Positions 19,273-32,169 of a DNA stretch of 43,925 nucleotides are shown here, one piece after another. This DNA is from an uncultured SAR86 cluster bacterium (GTDB taxonomy: Bacteria; Pseudomonadota; Gammaproteobacteria; Magnimaribacterales; Magnimaribacteraceae). The stretch lies in the NCBI GenBank assembly GCA_902554355.1, contig CACDOC010000006.1:1-43925 (forward strand), given 5' to 3'. The notes below the pieces were generated by a model. It was not told where the DNA came from, did no database searches, and saw nothing but the letters and a program-made list of their open reading frames with translations. Numbering within the stretch: position 1 is the first letter of the stretch; each line of letters opens with the position of its first letter. The position numbers were made by a program, and so were the translations under genes.

Positions 19273-21759
19273 TAACCTGTATTCAATATTTGTAGAAAAA
19301 TAGAATTGGTCTTCTTGGTTGGAGAAGTGATTGCTATCCTTAACGAATCCAAGCCTAGAAGAAACAATTCCTGAAGAGAAAGGCCAATTATAAATTAATT
19401 TAAAGTCTAGCTCTCTCCCTGAAGGACTAATGTCCATACTGTAATCTTGAAATAAAACTGTTCTATATTTTGTTCTTCCTACCGGGATAGAAAAGTCCAT
19501 TTTTCCTTCTTGCAATCTAAGGGGTTGTTCAATCTGAAAACCAAAAGAATCGTATTCACCAAAGCCTTTCTTAGAAAATAGTCCTAAAGAAAAAGATGAT
19601 GACTTAAAGCCTTCTAAGTTTGAAATTAACCCTTGCTCTTTAAAATTTGTATCTGTTTTTCCGTAGAAGAAGGATCCTGTAGTGTAAAAATTATTAGATT
19701 CATGAAAAACCTGCAATCCGGAAAATAAGGTATTTGATTTATCTATATTTCCGTAGGCACCCCCTATTGAATTTCCTAAGAAACCTTTAGGTTCACTTAT
19801 TAAGCCTGTTTGCAAAGAAAATTGGGTATTAAAATAATTTTTCTTGTATTCAAATAATAGGCCTAAACTTTCAGGTTGTTTAATTAATAAATACTCTTCT
19901 TCAGGATTCCTACCTTTAAAAGCTACAGCGGATACAGAACTTTGCGGATTAACCTGAATACCAGCACCTAGAAAACTACCTCTAGAGGAAAGTTGTAAGA
20001 AAGGTGAAGAACGTAATAAAGATTTACCCATTTTATTAGCTAAGTCTTCGTTGTTAATTCCTAAATATAAGGCAGGATTAACTCCATTGCCCATAAAATA
20101 ACTGCTTGTTTTAGAAAACTTCCCATGAACTGCTAGGTATCTTAAATTCTTATCATTCTTAGCCCATAAGCTTTGAGTGTAATCGTGCTCTCCATAATTA
20201 TTCGAAGCTAACCCCAGAGTAAGAATAGTGGTACCTGTTAAATCTGTATCTATCTCTCTAATCCTTTGTGAAGCATTTGATTGACTTGAACTTAACCAAG
20301 CTAAAGAAGGTAAGTTCTGAGCAAAAGTTGAACTAAGGGGTTTGTGAAAAGGTGCTCCTAATTCATCGAAAACAACAAATCCCTTATTACTAATAGCATT
20401 TACTAATCCATCTCCAGCAACTGACCCTACTTGACTCATTGATGAAGAGATAAATGAGTATAGGTTATTCTCTAAGGACATACTCGTGGCAACCATGGTT
20501 GACCCTACGGGCTTAGATGCAGCATCTAAATCCATCAATCCTTGTCCATAAATAGACTCATCTGCATATATACCCGATTTATCTGCAGTCATTAAAATCC
20601 TTTGAAGTATCTCCGTATTACCTAACTGGTTATTGAAATGCTGTGCTAGCAAAGCCACTCCTCCTGATACAAAGGGAGCAGCGTAAGAAGTACCTCCACC
20701 CACCGCATAACATGAATTATCAGAAACACAATTATCTGAAGTTTCGAAGATACCAGTATCACTGTAAGATGTGGCATAAGCTACAACAACTCCTTCTCCA
20801 GGAGCCGCTAAACAAAAATCCTTTGCTACTCCGCATCTATTTGAAAAATCTGATATGACGCCATCTTCATCTACGGAAACTACAGCTAGAGAATGTCCCT
20901 GTAACTCGGTTAAATAATATGGCATACCTGGAAAAACATCTGGACTGGAATAATCAGCACCTTGATCAGCGTATTGGCCTGTATTTCCTGCTGCCCATAC
21001 AAATAGAGTCTTATTTGCATCTAAAACATTTGTCTGGCTTATTCTTTCTATTGTATTAGGGAAATTGGTCCTTAATTGCTCTTCGGTATACTCAATTATT
21101 GTTCCAGTATAACCAAAACTATTATTAATAACGTCTACTCCATTATCTATAAAGATTTCAAAAACTTGATCGTAAAAATTATCTATACCTGAATAGTCGG
21201 GTGACCCTCCACCAGAAGAGTCTCCCAAATCTACAGGGTCATAATCTTCAGGTGCTGAACCCAATTGAACAGCTATAAAGAATACTTTTGCATCAAATGC
21301 GACTCCATGCATTGGAGATCCGTCATCAGCACGTCTCCCTATTGCTATAGAAGATACAGCCGTACCATGCCTTTTTTGTTTAGTTGTAGGTGTGTAATTT
21401 GAGTAATTTAAGTAACTACCTGACTGTACTTTTAAAGGGGTTATTTCAGGATGACTATTATCTAAACCTGAGTCTACTACCCCTACAATCATGCCTTCAC
21501 CTGTTGCTCCTCTTGCGTAAGCAGAGGAAGCGTTAGTCATTCCCAGACCATATTGCGTAGAATATTCGTAAAGAGATTCAAATTCTTCTTTATTTGCCTG
21601 GAAACAGGCATCATCGCAAGAAGGGGTAGCTGGTGTAGTTGCAGGCACTGAAGTGGGAGTTGATGTTGATCCTTGATTAGGAGTTGGCGCAGAGCTTCCA
21701 CCTCCACCTCCACAAGAAACTATTAGAAAGAAAGATAAAGTAATAATGTATTTTTTCAT
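19264..21759 (-). CDS. Subtilisin-like (S8) surface lipoprotein with probable autotransporter barrel
   Basis: The 831-residue precursor starts with a lipoprotein signal (hydrophobic stretch, then LIVSC; lipidated Cys16) followed by a Gly run and a Pro/Thr/Ser-rich spacer. The S8 peptidase domain carries the catalytic triad Asp96 (VVDSGLDNSHPE), His131 (RHGTAVSS) and Ser358 (GTSYAAP), with oxyanion Asn259 (AAGNTGQ). About 400 residues follow that look rich in amphipathic beta strands, like an outer-membrane barrel. NalP of Neisseria and SphB1 of Bordetella share this lipoprotein-subtilase-barrel design. It probably acts on proteins at the cell surface. The start overlaps the VOC gene stop by four bases. 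The barrel assignment is an inference. Confidence 0.8.
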   Translation of the reverse strand: MKKYIITLSFFLIVSCGGGGGSSAPTPNQGSTSTPTSVPATTPATPSCDDACFQANKEEFESLYEYSTQYGLGMTNASSAYARGATGEGMIVGVVDSGLDNSHPEITPLKVQSGSYLNYSNYTPTTKQKRHGTAVSSIAIGRRADDGSPMHGVAFDAKVFFIAVQLGSAPEDYDPVDLGDSSGGGSPDYSGIDNFYDQVFEIFIDNGVDVINNSFGYTGTIIEYTEEQLRTNFPNTIERISQTNVLDANKTLFVWAAGNTGQYADQGADYSSPDVFPGMPYYLTELQGHSLAVVSVDEDGVISDFSNRCGVAKDFCLAAPGEGVVVAYATSYSDTGIFETSDNCVSDNSCYAVGGGTSYAAPFVSGGVALLAQHFNNQLGNTEILQRILMTADKSGIYADESIYGQGLMDLDAASKPVGSTMVATSMSLENNLYSFISSSMSQVGSVAGDGLVNAISNKGFVVFDELGAPFHKPLSSTFAQNLPSLAWLSSSQSNASQRIREIDTDLTGTTILTLGLASNNYGEHDYTQSLWAKNDKNLRYLAVHGKFSKTSSYFMGNGVNPALYLGINNEDLANKMGKSLLRSSPFLQLSSRGSFLGAGIQVNPQSSVSAVAFKGRNPEEEYLLIKQPESLGLLFEYKKNYFNTQFSLQTGLISEPKGFLGNSIGGAYGNIDKSNTLFSGLQVFHESNNFYTTGSFFYGKTDTNFKEQGLISNLEGFKSSSFSLGLFSKKGFGEYDSFGFQIEQPLRLQEGKMDFSIPVGRTKYRTVLFQDYSMDISPSGRELDFKLIYNWPFSSGIVSSRLGFVKDSNHFSNQEDQFYFSTNIEYRLSE

Positions 21760-22493
21760 GAAAGTAAGAATTTAACGCCCCCTATCATAATATTATCTTC
21801 ATAAACTAAGCCTAAATCAGAAGCCTTCTCAAATAACTTATCATTATCATTGGCTTCCAAACAAAAGGCTGAAACTCCAGAGCCTCTTCCGTCCTCGTCT
21901 TCTAAAAACCTTATCCAAGTATTATCTAAATTAATTTGATTTCCGGTTACTCTTTCACTTTTTAAATTTAATACAGACTTCCAAGTATTTTTCATATCTT
22001 CTGGATTTTCTGCTTGTATTTCTACTCCTACAAACCTATTAACTAAGGAGGTATTTACAAATTTATCCCAGTTAGGTCCAGCCCATTTCCAACTTTCTTT
22101 AGGGTCCATCCAATCCAAAGATAGTATCGCTCCCCCCATTTGCTTAGGATGAAGGTGAATAGCTCTAGCTTCAGGGTGATCAGATTCCCATACAACTGTA
22201 ATATCATTTTCTTTAACGCTTTGTTTTGCAGCTAAAAAATCATCAACTTGAACAATAACCATATAACCACCGTCACCATTTCTTCTATCTAAATACCTGC
22301 CAGCAGTTGTATTTTCTTCAACAGGACTTACTACTTCTAAAAAATCTGTACCTACAGGAAGTACCGCATTTTCAAGTCCAAAATGGGCCACTCCAGGGTC
22401 ATTGAAAGATACTTTTATATCAAATAAATTACAGAGACTATCAACAATTGGGTCCCTCAAACTGGAGACCATTACAAGCTGCCTTAAATCCAT
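21756..22493 (-). CDS. VOC-superfamily (glyoxalase-like) protein
   Basis: The 245-residue protein begins MDLRQLVMVSS and shows glyoxalase-like (VOC) features: HFGLENAVLPVGTDFLEVVSPV and GGYMVIVQVDD in the first half, and a second repeat around FVGVEIQAENPEDM and NTWIRFLEDED. I cannot assign a substrate, and the usual metal ligands are not obvious to me. It resembles the 'glyoxalase-like domain' group rather than lactoylglutathione lyase. It is translationally coupled (ATGA) to the S8 lipoprotein gene downstream, an odd pairing that may only reflect compaction. AGGTGG lies four bases before the start and is a fair ribosome site. The gene is divergent from the pantothenate kinase gene. Confidence 0.7.
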   Translation of the reverse strand: MDLRQLVMVSSLRDPIVDSLCNLFDIKVSFNDPGVAHFGLENAVLPVGTDFLEVVSPVEENTTAGRYLDRRNGDGGYMVIVQVDDFLAAKQSVKENDITVVWESDHPEARAIHLHPKQMGGAILSLDWMDPKESWKWAGPNWDKFVNTSLVNRFVGVEIQAENPEDMKNTWKSVLNLKSERVTGNQINLDNTWIRFLEDEDGRGSGVSAFCLEANDNDKLFEKASDLGLVYEDNIMIGGVKFLLS

Positions 22494-22566
22494 TTCCCAC
22501 CTATCCTCATATGCATCTATAATAAATAACTATCTTCACTAATACCAACTAAAATAATCAATAAAA

Positions 22567-23397
22567 ATGGATATTTCTATAGATTTTGGAATTACGGTTA
22601 CTGACATAATTAAAAGAGATAATGGAGTCTTATCTCATGAAATGACACTAACTAAACAGGACCCAGACCTCTGTCTTCTAAAAGATTTTTTATCCGAAAT
22701 TAATTTTAAGACTGACGTGAACTTATTGGCTGTAACAGGTGGAAAACATTTAAATTTGGGGGATGAAATTGAATCAACGAAAATCATACATGTGAATGAA
22801 ATTGATGCTGTTGGTGAAGGAGCCATGCATTTATCTGGTCTTAGCAATGAAAATCCTACTATTATTGTCAGCGCTGGATCAGGAACAGCCTGTATTCTTG
22901 CTCAAGATGGAAACTATATGCATTGTTCAGGTACAGGTGTTGGTGGAGGAACTGTCTTGGGTTTATCTAAATTATTATTAAATACTACTCATCCAGATGA
23001 AATTGCAGAATTAGCTAAAGCAGGTAATGAATCTGGGGTAGATTTAATTTTAGAAGATGTTGTTTCGGGGCCTATTGGTGAATTACCGTCAGATACAACC
23101 GCAGTAAATTTTGGAAAAATTTCAAAAATAGATTCTGAAATATCTAAACAAGATATAGCTGCAGGAATAGTAAATTTAGTAGGTCAAACGGCTGCAAGAA
23201 TAGCAACTTCAGTTGCAACAACTTTTAATGCAAAGGAAATAGTTGTTGTTGGTAGGTCTCCTTCATTCAATGGATTAAAGAATTCTTTAGAACAAGCTGC
23301 ATCAATTATGGGTTTCTCCCCTCATTTTCCTGAGAACGGTGAGTATGCTTCTGCTTTAGGAGCATTATTAGTTGCAGAAAAAAACCCTTCTGATTAA
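22567..23397 (+). CDS. coaW: Type II pantothenate kinase (CoaW/PanK-like), divergent
   Basis: The 276 residues align along their length with staphylococcal CoaW as I recall it. Landmarks are the N-terminal phosphate loop (IDFGITVTD), VTGGKHL, a catalytic-type Glu78 (VNEIDAVG), VSAGSGTACIL, SGTGVGGGTVLGLSKLL at 121-137, TAVNFGK and a C-terminal GEYASALGALL. The family phosphorylates pantothenate, the first step of CoA synthesis. Two positions look unusual: the loop reads DFGIT instead of DAGGT, and His119-Cys120 stand where CoaW has Arg-Val before the glycine motif. Gammaproteobacteria normally use CoaA or CoaX. The 3' end of the gene contains the rRNA operon terminator. A related ASKHA kinase activity is the alternative. 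Confidence 0.75.
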   Translation: MDISIDFGITVTDIIKRDNGVLSHEMTLTKQDPDLCLLKDFLSEINFKTDVNLLAVTGGKHLNLGDEIESTKIIHVNEIDAVGEGAMHLSGLSNENPTIIVSAGSGTACILAQDGNYMHCSGTGVGGGTVLGLSKLLLNTTHPDEIAELAKAGNESGVDLILEDVVSGPIGELPSDTTAVNFGKISKIDSEISKQDIAAGIVNLVGQTAARIATSVATTFNAKEIVVVGRSPSFNGLKNSLEQAASIMGFSPHFPENGEYASALGALLVAEKNPSD

Positions 23398-23412
23398 AAA
23401 CCAGAAGGGTTT
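23378..23412 (-). terminator. Intrinsic terminator of the rRNA operon
   Basis: An 11-base perfect inverted repeat has arms at 23382-23392 and 23402-23412 (AAACCCTTCTG / CAGAAGGGTTT) around a 9-base loop. Read leftward it follows the 5S gene by eight bases and ends in a run of seven T. Rightward it has a poor T tract, so it mainly stops rRNA transcription. One arm and the loop lie in the last codons and stop of coaW. Confidence 0.85.
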
Positions 23413-23419
23413 AAAAAAA

Positions 23420-23536
23420 GTCTGACGATGTCCTACTCTCACATGGTCGCAACCACACTACCATCGGCGCTAAAAGGTTTCACTTCTGAGTTCGAGATGG
23501 TATCAGGTGGTTCACTTTTGCTATGGTCATCAGACA
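23420..23536 (-). rRNA. rrf: 5S ribosomal RNA
   Basis: The complement reads GTCTGATGACCATAGC at the 5' end and ends GGACATCGTCAGAC; these ends pair to form helix I. The internal CGAACTCAGAAGTGAAACC and GCGCCGATGGTAGTGTGG segments match the 5S consensus. It is about 116 bases long and is the last gene of the operon, followed at once by the terminator. Confidence 0.95.
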
Positions 23537-23586
23537 TAAACTTATAAATTCAATCAATTAACAATTTGGTTATATCAAGAAATTAC

Positions 23587-23596
23587 TTGATGTAAT

Positions 23597-23605
<9 letters not shown>
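23587..23605 (-). repeat. 3' half of the 23S processing stem
   Basis: This 19-base segment pairs with 26493-26511 at the other end of 23S with one wobble pair. It forms the terminal helix in which RNase III normally cuts to release pre-23S rRNA. The outer bases lie in the 23S-5S spacer (23537-23596), which holds no tRNA. Confidence 0.8.
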
Positions 23606-26492
<2,887 letters not shown>

Positions 26493-26500
<8 letters not shown>

Positions 26501-26511
26501 TATTACATCAA
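26493..26511 (-). repeat. 5' half of the 23S processing stem
   Basis: Partner of 23587-23605. The two arms enclose the entire 23S gene and differ from perfect complementarity at a single G-U position. Confidence 0.8.
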
Positions 26512-26674
26512 TTAACTTAATGATATTTTCAAGCATTTCTATCTACTATAACGCCAAATTACTTTGCAGTTACTCACTTAAGGTTTCGGATTAAAAGAAT
26601 AATTAAACCTTAATATGAGTAGTTAATTTGCATACCTAAAAAAATCTAGATATGACTTGATTGAACTTATAAAA

Positions 26675-26686
26675 ATTTTAAAGAAC
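26675..26686 (-). promoter_or_regulatory. boxA-like antitermination element in the spacer
   Basis: On the transcribed strand it reads GTTCTTTAAAAT, close to the enterobacterial boxA core TGCTCTTTAACA that recruits NusB/NusE to rRNA transcripts. A boxA between 16S and 23S is usual. I could not find an equally good copy in the 16S leader. Confidence 0.45.
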
Positions 26687-26719
26687 TCGTCTTTCATCTT
26701 TCAGTTAAAGAAGAAGACA

Positions 26720-26736
26720 AATAAGTAATTCGTGTG
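26720..26736 (-). repeat. 3' arm of the 16S processing stem
   Basis: A 17-base segment perfectly complementary to 28426-28442 in the 16S leader. The pair encloses the complete 16S gene and should fold as the RNase III cleavage stem. Confidence 0.85.
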
Positions 26737-26763
26737 AACGCCTATAACAAGCGATTATTTTTT

Positions 26764-28314
<1,551 letters not shown>

Positions 28315-28425
28315 GAATTTTGAAAATTAAGTGCCTTCTTACAGGCACAAAAAAACCAGAAAAATTATTCCGATAAATCGAAGCAATAATCCTGATTTGG
28401 TAAGTTGCGCTTAATTACAAGCGCC

Positions 28426-28442
28426 CACACGAATTACTTATT
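28426..28442 (-). repeat. 5' arm of the 16S processing stem
   Basis: CACACGAATTACTTATT on the plus strand, the exact inverse of 26720-26736. This is the leader half of the pre-16S RNase III stem. Confidence 0.85.
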
Positions 28443-28451
28443 AATACTTTT

Positions 28452-28477
28452 AAAAAACTACCCTAAAACCTTTAGGG
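28452..28477 (-). terminator. Intrinsic terminator, probably for tyrS, overlapping the rRNA start site
   Basis: Arms CCCTAAA (28461-28467 on the plus strand) and TTTAGGG (28471-28477) enclose a three-base loop. Leftward, the hairpin is followed by TAG and six T (28452-28457). It lies about 50 bases beyond the tyrS stop. Its first arm begins where rRNA transcription is expected to start, so only readthrough transcripts from tyrS would certainly contain the whole stem. Confidence 0.6.
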
Positions 28478-28483
28478 ACGCGC

Positions 28484-28511
28484 AGTATACAATAAAATAG
28501 ACTGTAAAAAA
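28484..28511 (-). promoter_or_regulatory. rRNA operon P1-type promoter
   Basis: On the minus strand TATACT (28484-28489) is followed directly by a GC-rich discriminator GCGCGTCCC, as in E. coli rrnB P1. Such discriminators mark promoters inhibited by ppGpp and DksA. The -35 region is a T run (28506-28511, 16-base spacing) and is weak by consensus. A-rich sequence upstream could act as an UP element. The promoter lies between the tyrS stop and the 16S leader. Confidence 0.65.
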
Positions 28512-28524
28512 GGTATTTTTGGGT

Positions 28525-29715
28525 TTATTTTAAGGTAATTTTAGCTATCTTCTTTTTCCCTACCTGAATGAGGCTTTCTTTTCCTTTATTTAAGGTATAT
28601 TTATCATCTGAAACCCTTTCGCCATCCACCTGTACCGCCCCCTGTTTTATAAGCCTCATAGCCTCTGAGGTGCTTTTCGACATACCACTATCTTTAAGAA
28701 TTCTTGTTAATAACTCTGCATGTCCCTCAGAGTCTAATAATATGTTTTTAACATTCGCAGGTGTATTTCCCTTTTGAAACCTTTCGATGAAATTTTCTTT
28801 CGCTTTTTTCCCTTTTCCTTCATGAAATCTTTCAACAATCTCCTCAGCTAAAAGGAACTTAATGTCTCTAGGATTTTCACCATCTTCTTGAGCTTTTTTT
28901 AAATTATCTATTTCGCTAGACGTTTTAAAGCTTAATAAAGAGAAATATCGCCACATTAACTTATCAGAAATAGACATAATTTTCCCAAACATATCATCCG
29001 GATCATCTTCAAGAGCTACATAATTATTAAGCGATTTAGACATTTTTTTTACTCCATCGAGACCTTCTAATAGTGGGACAGTAAAAATTGCTTGTTGGTC
29101 TATTCCATAATGTTTCTGGACCTCTCTTCCAAGAAGTAAATTAAATTTCTGGTCCGTTCCTCCCAATTCTATATCTGCTTTTAGCTCAACAGAATCATAT
29201 CCTTGAAGAAGTGGATATAAAAATTCATGAATTGAAATAGGTTGCTGAGACTTATATCTTTTCGCAAAATCATCTCTTTCTAGCATTCTAGCTACAGTAT
29301 AAGAAGATAGAAGTTTGATAAATTCAGAAGGATGGACTTTATTCATCCATTCAGAATTAAATCTAACTTCAGTCTTTTCTGGGTCCAATATCTTAAATAC
29401 TTGAGATTTATAAGTTTCTGCATTATTTTTTATCTGATCCTCAGTCAAAACAGGTCGAGTCTCGTTAACGCCAGAAGGGTCTCCAACTAACCCAGTAAAA
29501 TCCCCTATAAGAAAAATTACTTCATGTCCTAATTCTTGAAATAGTTTCATCTTATTTAATAGAACCGTGTGCCCTAAGTGAAGATCAGGTGAAGTAGGGT
29601 CAAATCCAGCTTTGACCCTTAACTTCTTTTCGCCTTTAATTTTTTTTAAAAAAGCATCCTCAGGTATTATTTCTTCAGATCCGCGAATGAGGATCTCTAA
29701 TTCATTTTTATTCAT
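28525..29715 (-). CDS. tyrS: Tyrosyl-tRNA synthetase
   Basis: TyrS charges tRNA-Tyr. I start at ATG 29715 ([12 protein letters not shown]), giving 396 residues; an upstream ATG at 29751 would add 12 residues and remains possible. The class I signatures are HLGH (in [12 protein letters not shown]) and KMSKS (in [13 protein letters not shown]). [12 protein letters not shown] is typical of the TyrZ-like bacterial subgroup. The C-terminal S4 RNA-binding domain spans about the last 60 residues ([16 protein letters not shown]). The rRNA operon lies directly downstream in the same direction, an arrangement I also recall from Pseudomonas aeruginosa. The divergent M23 gene starts 44 bases away. Confidence 0.96.
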   Translation of the reverse strand: MNKNELEILIRGSEEIIPEDAFLKKIKGEKKLRVKAGFDPTSPDLHLGHTVLLNKMKLFQELGHEVIFLIGDFTGLVGDPSGVNETRPVLTEDQIKNNAETYKSQVFKILDPEKTEVRFNSEWMNKVHPSEFIKLLSSYTVARMLERDDFAKRYKSQQPISIHEFLYPLLQGYDSVELKADIELGGTDQKFNLLLGREVQKHYGIDQQAIFTVPLLEGLDGVKKMSKSLNNYVALEDDPDDMFGKIMSISDKLMWRYFSLLSFKTSSEIDNLKKAQEDGENPRDIKFLLAEEIVERFHEGKGKKAKENFIERFQKGNTPANVKNILLDSEGHAELLTRILKDSGMSKSTSEAMRLIKQGAVQVDGERVSDDKYTLNKGKESLIQVGKKKIAKITLK

Positions 29716-29759
29716 TCTTGCATCTATTATATGTCTATTTTCAGGTATCATTCGAGTTT

Positions 29760-31070
29760 ATGCTGGTTAAAAGGTTTATAACCATCTTCAAAAATTTTCC
29801 GAAAAGGCACTTCGTTGCTATTCTGTTTGGTCTGCTAATGTTAATTAGTCTTAGTATTCTTGGAAATTTTGATCTTTCTAATCAAAAAAAAGTTTCAGAT
29901 CTTTCTAAAAAATTAGAAATAAAGATCTTAAAACAAGAAGCAAAATACAAACCATTTTTAACTTCAAAAGAAGCGGTAATTAAAAGAAATGACTCTTTAT
30001 TTACCATACTGACTAGATTTGGTGTAAAAAATGAGAACATCATTAATCTTATTAACTCAGAAAATAGCAACTTATTATCTAATATAGAAATAGGCGACAG
30101 AATAAGAGTTACTCTAGATAAAAATAATCAAATTAAGGATCTGTTGTATATAGATGACTTTCGATCAGGCGTACAAGCTGAAAAATTTGAAGGAACTTAT
30201 AAGATAATTAAATTCCAACAAAAGCTTGAGAAAGTTCAAGTCTTTAAACATGTAGTAATAGAGGACTCGATGTATATGTCTGGAATCAAAGAAGGCATAC
30301 CTGATAGTGTTTTGATGGATGTTGTTTATATAAATGGTTGGGATATTGATTTTACGCATGACATAAGACCTGGGGATACTTACAGTTTAATCTATGAAGA
30401 GATTCTTGTAGATGGAGAAAAGGTTTTAGATGGCGACGTACTTATCACTGAATTTCATAACAGAAATAAAAAAATTACTTCTGTTAGATTTGATCTACCA
30501 AATGGAAAATCTGAATATTTCTCTATTGACGGGATTAATGTAAAAAAAGCCTTTCTTAGGTCACCTGTAAAATTAAGTTACATAAGTTCTAAATATAATT
30601 TAAGAAGAAAACACCCAGTTCTTCATACAATTAGATCTCATAATGGAGTTGACTACGCTGCTAGTAAAGGTTCTCCAGTAAGGGCAACGGGGGACGGAAC
30701 TATTTCTTTCGCACAATACAATGGTGGGTGCGGTAATGAAATTAAGATTAAACACTCCGAAGATTACACAACTCGTTACTGCCACTTAGATAAATACCAC
30801 TCAAGAACTAAAGTAGGAAGAAAGATAAAGCAGGGTCAAACTATAGGTTATGTGGGAAGTACAGGCTTAGCTACTGGACCACATCTTCACTACGAGTTTC
30901 ACGTCAACGGAAAACACACTGACCCTTTAAAAGTTAAATTCCCCAATGCAACTCCTATAAGATCAAGTGAAAAGAATCAATTTAATCAAGTTGCTTATCA
31001 TCTCACTAAACAACTTAACAACTATAAGGAGATTTCCTTAAACTTAATTGAAGAGGTTCCAAGTGGCTGA
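29760..31070 (+). CDS. M23 family murein endopeptidase (MepM-like)
   Basis: A periplasmic, membrane-anchored peptidoglycan hydrolase that cuts peptide cross-links. From ATG 29760 it has 436 residues, with a basic N-terminus and one membrane helix (FVAILFGLLMLISLSILG). A LysM/OapA-like region follows (ENIINLINSENSNLLSNIEIGDRI), and then a C-terminal M23 domain. The zinc ligands are in HNGVDYAA and HLHYEFHVNG, with the usual GYVGSTGLATGPHLHYEF context. The frame is open 14 residues further upstream, but the downstream ATG fits a signal anchor better. The gene overlaps anmK by eight bases, pairing wall cleavage with recycling of wall sugars. tyrS-M23-anmK-erpA-argC is a conserved gammaproteobacterial neighbourhood. 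Confidence 0.92.
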   Translation: MLVKRFITIFKNFPKRHFVAILFGLLMLISLSILGNFDLSNQKKVSDLSKKLEIKILKQEAKYKPFLTSKEAVIKRNDSLFTILTRFGVKNENIINLINSENSNLLSNIEIGDRIRVTLDKNNQIKDLLYIDDFRSGVQAEKFEGTYKIIKFQQKLEKVQVFKHVVIEDSMYMSGIKEGIPDSVLMDVVYINGWDIDFTHDIRPGDTYSLIYEEILVDGEKVLDGDVLITEFHNRNKKITSVRFDLPNGKSEYFSIDGINVKKAFLRSPVKLSYISSKYNLRRKHPVLHTIRSHNGVDYAASKGSPVRATGDGTISFAQYNGGCGNEIKIKHSEDYTTRYCHLDKYHSRTKVGRKIKQGQTIGYVGSTGLATGPHLHYEFHVNGKHTDPLKVKFPNATPIRSSEKNQFNQVAYHLTKQLNNYKEISLNLIEEVPSG

Positions 31071-32169
31071 AATTTATATAGGTTTAATGTCTGGAACAAG
31101 TGCGGACTCTATAGACTGCGCAGCTTTAGACCTGTCTTCAGAGGAAATAAAAGTTTTAGGTTGTAAAAATTTTGAGATTCCTAAGGATCTCAAGAAAGAT
31201 ATTATCCAATCCTCGCAATCGACAAAAGTTAAGAAAGATTTAATACATAGTTTAGATTTTAGGATGGCAGATGTACTTGTTGGTTCTGTAAAAGCAATGT
31301 TAACTGAATTAAGTATAGATATTGAGGCCGTAAAAGGAATAGGTTCACATGGCCAAACGATTAAGCATGAGCCAAGATCAAAATTTCCTTATACCCTACA
31401 GATCGGCAATCCACAAAAGATCAGTGATGATTTAAACCTAAGAACTGTTGGAAATTATAGGCATGACGATATAGAAGCTGGCGGTGAAGGCGCCCCTCTA
31501 ACACCAATATTTCATGAGAAAGTCTTTGGGAAAGATAAAACCCGAAAGGTGATAATTAATATTGGGGGTATAACAAACATTACATTCTTGGATTATCCTA
31601 AAAAAATTGGTTTCGATAGCGGCCCGGGAAATTGTTTAATGGATTCTTGGAGCAGAGCGCATGATATTGGTAATTATGATGATAAAGGCTCTTGGGCCTC
31701 TTCAGGAACTATAAATCTATCATTGTTAGAAATTATGATGAGTGATGAATACTTCTTACGCGATTACCCAAAAAGTACAGGTCCTGACTATTTTAGTTAT
31801 AAATGGATACAGAAAAATCTAAGAAGTTTATCTAAAGAAATATCACCAGAAGATGTTCAAGCAACTCTATTGCAAGTAACGACTCTTTCATTAATCGAAT
31901 CTATAAATATCCTTAAAATATCTGATGAGAATATCTATTTATGTGGAGGAGGTGTGCATAACGAATTTCTTTGTAATGAGTTAAAGAAACAAAGTAAATC
32001 AGAAATTAGAACAACGTTAGATCTGGGAATTGATCCTGACTTCTTAGAGGCTATATGCTTTGGGTGGTTAGCAAAGCAAAGAATAGAGAATAAGAAATTT
32101 AATTTAAGTGACATTACTGGGAGTAATGGAGAGGTTTATTTAGGAAGGATATACGAACCTTCTAAATAG
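31063..32169 (+). CDS. anmK: Anhydro-N-acetylmuramic acid kinase
   Basis: AnmK opens and phosphorylates 1,6-anhydroMurNAc from cell-wall turnover, giving MurNAc-6-phosphate for recycling. I choose GTG 31063 because AAGAGG sits six bases before it and the 368-residue product matches the family. A TTG at 31048 is the alternative. The ASKHA fold is seen in [16 protein letters not shown] at the N-terminus, [25 protein letters not shown], and [10 protein letters not shown]. It overlaps the upstream M23 peptidase gene by eight bases. The stop overlaps the convergent erpA gene by eight bases. Confidence 0.96.
   Translation: MAEIYIGLMSGTSADSIDCAALDLSSEEIKVLGCKNFEIPKDLKKDIIQSSQSTKVKKDLIHSLDFRMADVLVGSVKAMLTELSIDIEAVKGIGSHGQTIKHEPRSKFPYTLQIGNPQKISDDLNLRTVGNYRHDDIEAGGEGAPLTPIFHEKVFGKDKTRKVIINIGGITNITFLDYPKKIGFDSGPGNCLMDSWSRAHDIGNYDDKGSWASSGTINLSLLEIMMSDEYFLRDYPKSTGPDYFSYKWIQKNLRSLSKEISPEDVQATLLQVTTLSLIESINILKISDENIYLCGGGVHNEFLCNELKKQSKSEIRTTLDLGIDPDFLEAICFGWLAKQRIENKKFNLSDITGSNGEVYLGRIYEPSK

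Larger units (their letters stand above)
26501..26763 (-). other. 16S-23S internal transcribed spacer without tRNA genes
   Basis: The 263-base spacer is AT-rich. I found no tRNA acceptor stem, anticodon loop or TTCGA-type T-loop on the minus strand, whereas most gammaproteobacterial spacers carry tRNA-Ile/tRNA-Ala or tRNA-Glu. It holds one arm of the 16S processing stem (26720-26736), a boxA-like element (26675-26686) and one arm of the 23S stem. Confidence 0.8.
28315..28483 (-). other. 16S leader region
   Basis: The leader between the rRNA promoter and 16S. It includes the terminator-like hairpin at 28461-28477, the 17-base processing arm at 28426-28442, a small CGCTT...AAGCG hairpin near 28409-28424, and a six-base-pair hairpin at 28331-28348 (GTGCCT / AGGCAC) just upstream of 16S. 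No ORF or tRNA is present. Confidence 0.75.

Noticed and set aside
28331-28348. GTGCCT/AGGCAC hairpin near 16S as an rRNA terminator
   Set aside because: Its T run lies before, not after, the stem in the rRNA direction, so it is more likely a leader fold.
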